Assembly (NCBI GenBank): GCA_022571615.1 | Contig: JACZXM010000017.1 | Location: forward strand, 1-7,089 | Direction of reading: 5' to 3' | DNA length: 7,089 nt | Source: Acidobacteriota bacterium | Lineage (GTDB): Bacteria > Acidobacteriota > UBA890 > WLXD01 | Part shown: positions 1-5,318 of the stretch, in pieces | Numbering within the stretch: position 1 is the first letter of the stretch | Layout of the letters: every line of letters starts with the position of its first letter | Notes under the pieces: generated by a model | Told to the model about the DNA's origin: nothing | Seen by the model: only the letters and a program-made list of their open reading frames with translations | Database searches by the model: none | Translations under genes and position numbers: made by a program

Positions 1-20
1 GGTAGCAGCCCGTGCTAGGG

Positions 21-1424
21 TTACTCGTTGCCTGCCGCGGGCGTGGCCGGTAGCGTGATCTCGACGATCAGACCGCCGTGCTCGGCGTTGCGCGCCGAGA
101 TGGCACCGCCGTGCAGGCGCACCGCACGCTCGCTAATCGCCAGGCCGAGACCGGTGCCTCCGCTCTCGCGGTCGCGGGCATCGTCGAGACGATAGAAGGG
201 GCGGAACAGATCCTCGAGCTTGTCCTCGGGCACCCCCGGTCCATGATCGCGAACCTGGATCACCGCTTCGGTGCGGCCGTTGGCGTTGCGCAGATCGAGG
301 GCGGTCTCCACGCGGGTCCCCGCGGAGGTGTACCGCACCGCATTACGAACCACGTTCTCGATGGCCCGCCGTAACAGTTCCTCAAAGCCCTCGGTCGTGC
401 ATGCCTGTGCTCGCGTCAGGCTTACCGCGCGTTCGCGGCCCTGGGCTTCGAAATCGGCGTCGGCGACGATCTCTGCCACCAGCGCTCCCAGGTCCACCGA
501 CTGGCGCTCGGCGGTCGGTTCTCCGGCTTCGAGCCGGGTGAGTGACAGCAACTGCCCGATCAACTCGTTGAGCCGTTCGGTTTCGCGCTCGATCCGGTCC
601 AGCGCCCGGTCGGTCTCTGAATCGGCACCCTTTCGCGCTAGCCCTAGCGCGACGTACAGGCGGGCCAACGGCGAGCGCAGCTCGTGCGAAATATCGGTCA
701 ACAGCTGACGCTGGGTGGCCAGCAGTTGCCCGACACGCTCCGCCATGATGTCGAAGTCGCGTCCGAGATCTGCGAGCTCGTCCTTGCGTCGACCGAGCCG
801 TTCCGCGACCCGGACATCGAGGTCGCCTCCGGCGATGCGGCGCGCCGCGTCGCCGAGGGTGGACACGGGTGCGATGAGGTATCGTGCCAGCCAGTAGCAC
901 ACCAGGCCGGAAGTCAGCAGAACGGCGACCCAGCGCGTGATCGCCCACCAGGGAGACGGCGGCGGCAGGTCCGAGCTGCTCGGCAGGCGTTGGACGACGG
1001 CAAACGCGTCGCCTCGCCGGGTCACGTACTTCCGTCCTACCCACAGGGCGCCCCGGCCGCGGTTCTCGGTGGGCAGGCGCATCCAGACCTCGTCCTCGTC
1101 GAAAGCGGCCTTGGCGGCGGCCAACGCCTCCGCCGGCAGCTCGCGGCCAGCGATGTCGCTGAACTCGTCGTCGAGGACGAACGGGTACAGGGCCCCTCCT
1201 TCCTCGAAGCTGGTCATCCACTCCTGAAGCGCGTCGGGCCCGCCGCGGTTCAGGACCACCAAAGCGGTGCGACCCGACAACAGCAGGCGCTGGTAATGCA
1301 GGGCCTGAAAGCGCTGCACAACCTCCTGGTTCTGGTTGAGCTGGGTCGGGATCAGGAAGCCGGCCCAAACCAGGGCCAGCGCCAGCCAGAACCACAGAAA
1401 GATCTTGAAGAACAGTCTATTCAT
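21..1424 (-). CDS. cpxA: CpxA-like sensor histidine kinase
   Basis: This is an inner-membrane sensor kinase of 467 residues that should autophosphorylate and pass phosphate to the CpxR-like regulator encoded just upstream. Visible in order: a first membrane helix at about residues 7-25; a periplasmic sensor region of about 26-160; a second helix at about 161-183; a HAMP linker at about 184-238; the H-box SHELRSP with phospho-acceptor His247; an N-box with Asn357 and Asn361; the G1 box DHGPGVP (393-399); and the G2 box GTGLGL (423-428). The stretch FRPFYRLDDARDRESGGTGLGLAI closely resembles that part of E. coli CpxA, and the length is also similar (E. coli about 457). The ATG start lies inside the end of cpxR (8 bp overlap, ATGAATAG) and has no clear Shine-Dalgarno of its own, which implies translational coupling. 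CpxA proteins sense misfolded or damaged envelope proteins; the ligand here is unknown. No cpxP-like gene is visible. All catalytic motifs are intact. Confidence -1.
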   Translation of the reverse strand: MNRLFFKIFLWFWLALALVWAGFLIPTQLNQNQEVVQRFQALHYQRLLLSGRTALVVLNRGGPDALQEWMTSFEEGGALYPFVLDDEFSDIAGRELPAEALAAAKAAFDEDEVWMRLPTENRGRGALWVGRKYVTRRGDAFAVVQRLPSSSDLPPPSPWWAITRWVAVLLTSGLVCYWLARYLIAPVSTLGDAARRIAGGDLDVRVAERLGRRKDELADLGRDFDIMAERVGQLLATQRQLLTDISHELRSPLARLYVALGLARKGADSETDRALDRIERETERLNELIGQLLSLTRLEAGEPTAERQSVDLGALVAEIVADADFEAQGRERAVSLTRAQACTTEGFEELLRRAIENVVRNAVRYTSAGTRVETALDLRNANGRTEAVIQVRDHGPGVPEDKLEDLFRPFYRLDDARDRESGGTGLGLAISERAVRLHGGAISARNAEHGGLIVEITLPATPAAGNE

Positions 1425-2157
1425 CGGGCACTACGGGTAGCGGCGCGGATCGATCGGATCCTAGCTCCGACGGTATCGTGTAAACGTAGCCCACGCCACG
1501 GACGGTCTTGATGCGCTCGATGCCAGCATGCTCGGCACCGAGCTTCTTGCGCAGGTTGCTCACGTGCATGTCGATGCTGCGGTCGATAGCGGAGTATTCA
1601 CGCTCGAGGACCTCCCGCATCAGCTTCTCGCGCGATAGCACGGTACCGGCTGCTCGCAGCAAGTGCTCGAGAACCTCGAATTCGACCGCCGTCAGACGCA
1701 CTTCTTCCCCGTCGCGTCGTACTACGCGCGCCCCGGTGTCCATCTCGATGTCACCAACGCCGAGAACGCGGGGGGCGGGAGTTCCTCCCGCCCGCGCATC
1801 GGCCCGGCGCAGGATCGCCCGAATGCGGGCCACTAGCTCGCGGGGATTGAAGGGCTTGGGCAGGTAGTCGTCGGCGCCAATCTCGAGCCCGACGATGCGG
1901 TCCACGTCGTCACCGCGGGCGGTGAGCATCAGCACCGGCACATCGGAGTTGGCGCGAAGCCGGCGGAGGATCTCGAAGCCGTTGCTGCCCGGAAGCATCA
2001 CGTCCAGCAGCACGAGCGAGAACTCGCCCGAGCAGGCTAACTTCAGGCCCGACTCGGCGTCGTGGACAGCGCGAATGTCGAAGCCCTCGGCGCCGAGGTA
2101 CTCGCGCACGAGCTCGCACAGCTCAGCGTCGTCGTCGATGATCAGTACGCGCTGCAT
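1417..2157 (-). CDS. cpxR: CpxR-like response regulator (OmpR family)
   Basis: This is a cytoplasmic two-domain transcription factor of 246 residues. The receiver domain (about 1-118) has the acidic pocket Asp8-Asp10, phospho-acceptor Asp52 in LLLD-type context, Thr79 and Lys101. The OmpR-type winged-helix domain (about 135-235) carries VLSREKLMREVL and the recognition region SIDMHVSNLRKKL. The runs GADDYLPKPF and RELVARIRAILRR match E. coli CpxR closely, so I prefer CpxR over other OmpR-family members. The reading frame stays open upstream to about 2505, but the ATG at 2157 is the right start: it begins exactly at the conserved receiver strand (MQRVLIIDDD) and has a GAGG ribosome site 6 nt upstream (2164-2167). 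It is the first gene of a two-gene operon with the kinase. Its upstream region contains a CpxR-box-like sequence, suggesting autoregulation. The linker between the domains is encoded by a strong inverted repeat at 1773-1793. Confidence -1.
   Translation of the reverse strand: MQRVLIIDDDAELCELVREYLGAEGFDIRAVHDAESGLKLACSGEFSLVLLDVMLPGSNGFEILRRLRANSDVPVLMLTARGDDVDRIVGLEIGADDYLPKPFNPRELVARIRAILRRADARAGGTPAPRVLGVGDIEMDTGARVVRRDGEEVRLTAVEFEVLEHLLRAAGTVLSREKLMREVLEREYSAIDRSIDMHVSNLRKKLGAEHAGIERIKTVRGVGYVYTIPSELGSDRSAPLPVVPDE
1773..1793. repeat. Perfect 9-bp inverted repeat in the cpxR domain linker
   Basis: The arms GGGCGGGAG and CTCCCGCCC are exact reverse complements separated by a 3-nt loop. They lie in the part of cpxR that encodes the linker between receiver and DNA-binding domains. 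The cpxRA mRNA could form a very stable GC hairpin here. There is no T-run on either side, so it does not look like an intrinsic terminator. It may simply be a by-product of GC-rich codons, or it may slow ribosomes between domains. Confidence -1.
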
Positions 2158-2163
2158 TCCTCG

Positions 2164-2167
2164 CCTC
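2164..2167 (-). promoter_or_regulatory. Ribosome binding site deciding the cpxR start
   Basis: On the minus strand the sequence reads GAGG, six bases before the ATG at 2157. It supports this internal ATG over the longer open frame that continues to about 2505 with no recognisable protein content. Confidence -1.
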
Positions 2168-2278
2168 GAGGGGAGCGGTTCCGGCGGCCGTTCCAACACG
2201 GCCCGATCTCGGTTCCGGGGGAGGCAGCATACACCGAGCAGGTTAGCATCGCCGGGGAAGGTGCCGAATCCGGCCAAG

Positions 2279-2293
2279 GTAAAGAAATGTAAG
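2279..2293. promoter_or_regulatory. Candidate CpxR box upstream of cpxRA
   Basis: The plus strand reads GTAAA, five bases, then GTAAG. The known E. coli CpxR operator is a tandem GTAAA repeat separated by about 4-8 bases, so nine of ten conserved positions match. The site lies about 120 bp upstream of the cpxR start, between cpxR and the barrel gene, in an A/T-rich patch that stands out from its GC-rich surroundings. It fits autoregulation of the operon. On the strand read by cpxR it appears as CTTAC-N5-TTTAC. No convincing -10/-35 pair was found around it, so function is inferred from motif and position only. Confidence -1.
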
Positions 2294-2317
2294 GATTTGC
2301 GGCCCCCGAACGGCAGT

Positions 2318-2334
2318 GAAGAGCTTCCCTCTTC
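2318..2334 (-). other. Small hairpin at the end of the barrel gene
   Basis: GAAGAG and CTCTTC are perfect 6-bp arms around a 5-nt loop, touching the TAG stop of the barrel gene. No T-run follows on the minus strand. It could contribute to transcript ending or stability, but it does not meet the usual criteria of an intrinsic terminator, so read-through into cpxR is possible. Confidence -1.
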
Positions 2335-2918
2335 TATTGAAGGATCTCTCCGCCGCGGATCACGATTCCGGTTGCGATCCGGTAGTCGTGGCGAAAGTCG
2401 TCGTCGAAGCGATGGAAGATGACGCTGGGCTGCAAGACGCGCCACCATAGTTTGTCGCTGATGCGGACGTCGAGGTTGAGGCTCGCACCGTAGGTAAACT
2501 CCCATTGGTCCAGGGCCTTGATGCTGCCCACCGACGTGTCGAATCGGCGGCCGGTAACGCCCGCGAGGGCGCGAATACCGACCTCGCTGGTGAACCCGCG
2601 CCAGAGGACGAAGTGTGGGCCGGCCATGAACGTCAGCTGCCGGGCGTCGAAGCGCGACACGTTGAAGATATTGGGCGGTGCGTCAATCTCTCCCCAGTGC
2701 GCTGAAGCGGTCAACACGAAACCCACCCGGCGCGCGAGGTGATAGGTGTAGTCGACTTCGAAACCGTGCGCGTTTCCCCGGTCCGCGCCCTCGGAGTTGA
2801 GCCGGAGGTAGGAGTATCCGATGAACAGGGTCCCCTCGGGGTCCTGCTGTGCCGCTGCCGGTTCCGCCAGCAGCAGAAGCGGTGCGGCGAACACTAGCGC
2901 CATTAGCAGCCTTCTCAC
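2334..2918 (-). CDS. Small outer-membrane beta-barrel protein
   Basis: This encodes a predicted exported protein of 194 residues. From the GTG at 2918 it begins with a standard signal peptide: positive residues Arg2 and Arg3, a hydrophobic core of about 4-18, and an AxA site ending AEPAAA before QQ, giving cleavage near residue 23. The mature part, about 171 residues, alternates polar and hydrophobic or aromatic residues in blocks typical of beta strands (for example GTLFIGYSYLRL, FTYGASLNLDVRI, and RIATGIVIRG). The size suits an eight-stranded OmpX/OmpA-type barrel. The C-terminus (GGEILQ) lacks the usual terminal aromatic residue. The frame is open to 3155, but the extra 79 residues are Arg-rich, lack signal-peptide character and would leave the signal internal. 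A purine-rich stretch (GAGAGAA) precedes the GTG; an in-frame ATG at 2903 is a less likely start because it would lose the positive N-region. Precise function is unknown. It sits upstream of cpxRA and divergent from the ECF sigma gene, so it may be a target of either. Confidence -1.
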   Translation of the reverse strand: MRRLLMALVFAAPLLLLAEPAAAQQDPEGTLFIGYSYLRLNSEGADRGNAHGFEVDYTYHLARRVGFVLTASAHWGEIDAPPNIFNVSRFDARQLTFMAGPHFVLWRGFTSEVGIRALAGVTGRRFDTSVGSIKALDQWEFTYGASLNLDVRISDKLWWRVLQPSVIFHRFDDDFRHDYRIATGIVIRGGEILQ

Positions 2919-2990
2919 GTCGCGTTCTCTCTCTTCTTCCGCAGGCTCTGCGGCCTTTGACTGTTTCGGTTTCGGTCCACGCCGCCACCG

Positions 2991-3007
2991 GCGCTCCAGG
3001 GGAGCGC
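2991..3007. repeat. 7-bp inverted repeat between divergent genes
   Basis: GCGCTCC and GGAGCGC are exact reverse complements around AGG. The repeat is about 75 bp from the barrel start and 150 bp from the sigma start. With no T-run it is not a terminator; it could be a protein-binding dyad or chance in GC-rich DNA. Confidence -1.
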
Positions 3008-3070
3008 GACCGATGGTGATCGCCCCGGCCGAGCACTCGCTAGCTGGGCGGTAGGACCGTCTTGGTGATG

Positions 3071-3097
3071 GTAATCTGCCGGACCGGCGCTCCCGAA
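3071..3097 (+). promoter_or_regulatory. Candidate ECF-type promoter for the sigma/anti-sigma pair
   Basis: GTAATC at 3071-3076 is followed 17 bases later by CGAA at 3094-3097, about 60 bp before the sigma gene start. As I recall, Caulobacter SigF, whose partner is NrsF, uses GTAACC with a spacer near 16 and CGAA; this site differs by one base and about one spacer position. ECF factors often activate their own operon, so position and form fit autoregulation. The motif is short and was found by eye, so chance is a real alternative. Confidence -1.
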
Positions 3098-3156
3098 CCC
3101 CTTTCTTTGGGAAGCGGAGCTGAAACCAATCTGCGACGAAGGGCACAGGGACCATA

Positions 3157-3720
3157 GTGGCGCAGGACGAAGGCTCGGCCGCTCACCTCGAAGAACTCAT
3201 GGTCGGGTACCAGAACGGCAACCTCGACGCGTTCGAGGGGCTGTTCGCTACCCTTGCGGTGCCGTTGAGAAACTACCTGACTTCGCTGGTTCGAGACCTA
3301 CACCGGGGAGAGGATCTCCTGCAAGAGACGTTTCTACAGATGCATCGGTCGCGTCATACGTACACGCCGGGTCGGCCGGTGAAGCCATGGGCGTTCGGGA
3401 TCGCACGTCATGTGTTTCTCATGTACCGGCGCTCGGCGGCGCGGCGGGCGCGGCACGAGGGACTGGCGAGGGAGGACCTGCCGGAGATCCCGGTTGCCGG
3501 CCTGGCCGAGTTCTTTCCTGACCGCGAGGATCTCAGCAAAGCGCTTTCCGGGGTACCGCACGACCGTAGGGAAGCATTGCTCTTGCACCACGTCTGGGGC
3601 TTCAGCTTTCGGGAAATTGGAAACATGCTGGGAGTGACAGAACGGGCAGCCAAGCTCCGGGCCTTCCGCGGCATGCAGAACCTGCGCCAGACATTCGGCG
3701 TGAAACGGGGAACACCGTGA
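3157..3720 (+). CDS. ECF sigma factor (SigF/NrsF-type partner)
   Basis: This encodes an RNA polymerase sigma factor of 187 residues with only regions 2 and 4, the ECF layout. Region 2 spans about 22-92: DAFEGLF, then the core-binding helix GEDLLQETFLQMHR and the -10 recognition part KPWAFGIARHVFLMYRR. A linker of about 93-124 follows. Region 4 spans about 125-180, with a helix-turn-helix in WGFSFREIGNMLGVTERAAKLRAFRGMQNLR. The GTG start at 3157 is supported by AGGGA at 3147-3151 with a 5-nt gap; an in-frame ATG at 3199 would cut only 14 residues and is possible but has weaker support. It overlaps the next gene by GTGA, so sigma and anti-sigma are translationally coupled. The downstream NrsF-like protein indicates that this is a membrane-controlled stress sigma factor of the Caulobacter SigF type, possibly responding to redox or heavy-metal stress. 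A candidate self-activated promoter lies about 60 bp upstream. The regulon cannot be seen. Confidence -1.
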   Translation: MAQDEGSAAHLEELMVGYQNGNLDAFEGLFATLAVPLRNYLTSLVRDLHRGEDLLQETFLQMHRSRHTYTPGRPVKPWAFGIARHVFLMYRRSAARRARHEGLAREDLPEIPVAGLAEFFPDREDLSKALSGVPHDRREALLLHHVWGFSFREIGNMLGVTERAAKLRAFRGMQNLRQTFGVKRGTP

Positions 3721-4397
3721 ACGAGCCCTCCAACCGCCCACCGCAGGCGCTGTTTGACGCGATCAAGAAGGATCTCGCTCCGGTCAAGCCGTTGGCGCCG
3801 CCCTGGAGGCGGGCGTTGTTCGTGGTTCCGGTAGCCCTGGTAGTCATGGGCATGCCGTTTCTGTATTACCGGCTGCGGGACACGACCGATCTCGGGGCCA
3901 CTCTGGGCTGGATGCCGGTGGCCGTGCAGATCTTGCTGGCCTTCGCGTTGCTGGTGTTCGCCCTGCGCGAAGGGATCCCGGGTTGGCGTGCCTCCGCCGG
4001 TGTGATCTTCTCGCTGTGCGTGGTTGCCTATACGGTTCAGATTGCGGTGAACCTGTTGATTTTCCTGCGCTCACCGGCGAGTGCCGGCGGCAGTGGCGTG
4101 GCGATGTGGATGCAGTGCTTTCGAGTCGAGTCGCTCATCGGCCTGCCGATGCTAATCGTGGTGGCTTGGCTGGTGGCGCGAACGTTGCCGCAGCGGCCCT
4201 GGCTGGCCGGTTTCCTCGCCGGCACCGGCGCCGGGTTTGCCGGCGACGCGTCGTGGCGGATGTTCTGTCCCTACTCCGATCCGACGCACATCCTGCTCGG
4301 CCACACCGGTGGCATTCTCGTTCTCGGCCTGACCGGGTTCCTTCTCGGCTATCTGTGGAGCCTGGTTTCGCAGCGAGTGGACGCCACAAGCCTCTGA
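3717..4397 (+). CDS. NrsF/DUF1109-family membrane anti-sigma factor
   Basis: This is a predicted inner-membrane protein of 226 residues with a short cytoplasmic N-terminus (about 1-32) and six hydrophobic segments, at about 33-51, 66-83, 92-117, 137-155, 161-177 and 191-217. The pattern of a Cys before helix 4 (Cys134, in MQCFRVESLIGLP), PTRPALAG-like text between helices 4 and 5 (LPQRPWLAGFLAG), and a Cys-Pro motif before helix 6 (MFCPYSDPTHILLGH; Cys184) is what I know from DUF1109/NrsF proteins, which hold their ECF sigma factor inactive at the membrane. In Caulobacter NrsF two conserved cysteines are reported as important for the response to chromate and cadmium; here the pair is kept, 50 residues apart. 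The start is GTG overlapping the sigma stop (GTGA), with GGGG about 6 nt upstream. A further cysteine, Cys101, lies within helix 3. A hairpin with a T-run follows the gene. Family assignment is fairly firm; the signal sensed is inferred. Confidence -1.
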   Translation: MNEPSNRPPQALFDAIKKDLAPVKPLAPPWRRALFVVPVALVVMGMPFLYYRLRDTTDLGATLGWMPVAVQILLAFALLVFALREGIPGWRASAGVIFSLCVVAYTVQIAVNLLIFLRSPASAGGSGVAMWMQCFRVESLIGLPMLIVVAWLVARTLPQRPWLAGFLAGTGAGFAGDASWRMFCPYSDPTHILLGHTGGILVLGLTGFLLGYLWSLVSQRVDATSL

Positions 4398-4401
4398 TCG
4401 G

Positions 4402-4423
4402 GTGCGACCGCAGCACTTTTTTT
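4402..4423 (+). terminator. Probable intrinsic terminator after the sigma/anti-sigma operon
   Basis: GTGC and GCAC form a short stem around a 7-nt loop, extendable by two G-T wobble pairs, followed directly by seven T residues. It begins a few bases after the anti-sigma stop. The stem is weak, but the T-run is striking in this GC-rich DNA, so partial termination is plausible. Confidence -1.
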
Positions 4424-4428
4424 CTGTC

Positions 4429-4445
4429 GCCTGAAACCCTCAGGC
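4429..4445. repeat. 6-bp inverted repeat upstream of the Crp/Fnr gene
   Basis: GCCTGA and TCAGGC are exact reverse complements around AACCC, about 75 bp before the start of the Crp/Fnr-type gene. The half-site core TGA...TCA recalls Crp/Fnr operators, but the spacing and flanks do not match the standard TGTGA-N6-TCACA. It could be an autoregulatory site or part of the preceding terminator region. Confidence -1.
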
Positions 4446-4505
4446 CGTGGCGTGCAAATCTCCGTGTGAACCCCAACACGAAGACAAGCACGACCTCCCC
4501 GGTCC

Positions 4506-4511
4506 AGGAGG
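4506..4511 (+). promoter_or_regulatory. Strong ribosome binding site deciding the Crp/Fnr start
   Basis: AGGAGG lies 7 nt before the ATG at 4519. It selects this ATG over the GTG at 4447, which would add 24 residues with no family similarity. Confidence -1.
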
Positions 4512-4518
4512 ACTTGGC

Positions 4519-5217
4519 ATGGAAACGGCACTGGCGGTTTCCCAGGCGAAATACTGGCATCTCAAGCAGGTGGGTCTGTTCTCGACCCTCGCCGATTGGG
4601 AACTGCGGCAGCTAGTCAATATCGCCGACTTGCGGCTGTTCAAGCGCGGCGAGGACGTCTTCTTGACCGGAGATCTGTCCGAGCACTTCTTCATCCTCCG
4701 GACCGGCAAGATCAAGCTGTACCGGGTTACCGACGACGGCAAGGAGGTCATTTTCGGGTTCCATGGCGCGGGAGACATCTTCGGTGAGACCGCGGTCACC
4801 GGGGAACCGTACCGAAGTGATAGCGCCCGGGTAGTGGAGGACGCCTTCGTTTGCATCATCGATCGCGATCGCTTCGCCGGCTATCTGATGGAGCATCCCG
4901 ATCTAGCGCTCCGGATCACGCGCGTGATTGCCGAGCGCAAACAAGCTGTCGAGCAACGAGTGCTCGACTTGATGTCCAAGGATGTACGCACTCGCTTGGC
5001 CCACGCGTTGGCCCGGCTTGCGGACCGCTACGGACAGCAAGACGAAGGCGGCTTGCGGATCGACCTGCGACTGACGCAGACGGATCTCGGCCAGCTCGTC
5101 GGCTCGACGCGCGAGACCACCAGCATGGCGTTCAACGCCTTTCGCCGGTCCGGGCTCGTGCGGGCGAAGGACCGCGTTATCTGGGTGCTTGACCGGGACG
5201 CCCTGGCCGCGTACTGA
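4519..5217 (+). CDS. Crp/Fnr-family transcriptional regulator
   Basis: This encodes a cytoplasmic dimeric DNA-binding regulator of 232 residues. The N-terminal cyclic-nucleotide-binding fold covers about 15-125 and contains GDLSEHFFILRTGKIKLYR. The phosphate-binding cassette begins GETAV, with Glu90 and then Arg99-Ser100, the positions that contact cyclic nucleotide in CRP and related proteins; this suggests, without proving, that it binds cAMP or a similar ligand. A dimerisation helix follows at about 127-155. The C-terminal winged helix-turn-helix covers about 183-228, with LTQTDLGQLVGSTRETTSMAFNAF; Arg198 and Glu199 match the CRP recognition helix. The FNR-type N-terminal cysteine cluster is absent (only Cys112), so an iron-sulfur oxygen sensor is unlikely. 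The gene follows a probable terminator, so it likely has its own promoter, though I see no clear -10/-35. It is followed after 101 bp by the phosphatase gene on the same strand. Target genes are not evident. Confidence -1.
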   Translation: METALAVSQAKYWHLKQVGLFSTLADWELRQLVNIADLRLFKRGEDVFLTGDLSEHFFILRTGKIKLYRVTDDGKEVIFGFHGAGDIFGETAVTGEPYRSDSARVVEDAFVCIIDRDRFAGYLMEHPDLALRITRVIAERKQAVEQRVLDLMSKDVRTRLAHALARLADRYGQQDEGGLRIDLRLTQTDLGQLVGSTRETTSMAFNAFRRSGLVRAKDRVIWVLDRDALAAY

Positions 5218-5304
5218 GATCTGCCACGAGCTGCTAGCCTCCTCGCGATCTCACGATCCGTCATACTCCCCGCGGAGCCTTGCCGCGCAGAGTACTGGAA
5301 TCTC

Positions 5305-5310
5305 GAGGTG
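5305..5310 (+). promoter_or_regulatory. Ribosome binding site deciding the phosphatase start
   Basis: GAGGTG lies 8 nt before the GTG at 5319. The alternative TTG at 5280 has only a GGAG placed too close, so the GTG is preferred and gives the usual family length. Confidence -1.
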
Positions 5311-5318
5311 GCGCCACA

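Larger units (their letters stand above)
2919..3156. other. Divergent intergenic region
   Basis: These 238 bp separate the start of the barrel gene (minus strand) from the start of the sigma factor gene (plus strand) and must hold promoters for both. Visible are a 7-bp inverted repeat at 2991-3007 and an ECF-like promoter at 3071-3097. The frame of the barrel gene stays open across the whole region, but its translation shows no conserved or secreted protein character. Confidence -1.

Noticed and set aside
382..1395. Open frame of 337 codons on the minus strand in another frame of cpxA
   Set aside because: The translation is Arg/Pro/Gly-rich with no motifs and overlaps the real kinase frame.
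684..1511. Open frame of 275 codons on the plus strand opposite cpxA
   Set aside because: The opposite strand encodes a complete histidine kinase; the translation is low-complexity and has no domain character.
2158..2505. N-terminal extension of cpxR by 116 residues
   Set aside because: The extension is Arg-rich, overlaps the end of the barrel gene, and the receiver domain begins exactly at the ATG with a good ribosome site.
2919..3155. N-terminal extension of the barrel protein by 79 residues
   Set aside because: It would place a clear signal peptide inside the protein, and its Arg-rich content resembles translated intergenic DNA.
4447..4518. Extension of the Crp-type protein containing two cysteines, which might suggest an FNR-like cluster
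   Set aside because: AGGAGG sits 7 nt before the ATG at 4519, and the extension does not resemble the FNR N-terminus.
3983..4615. Open frame of 210 codons on the plus strand overlapping the anti-sigma and Crp-type genes
   Set aside because: It is out of frame with both genes, lacks motifs, and would be an implausibly long overlap.
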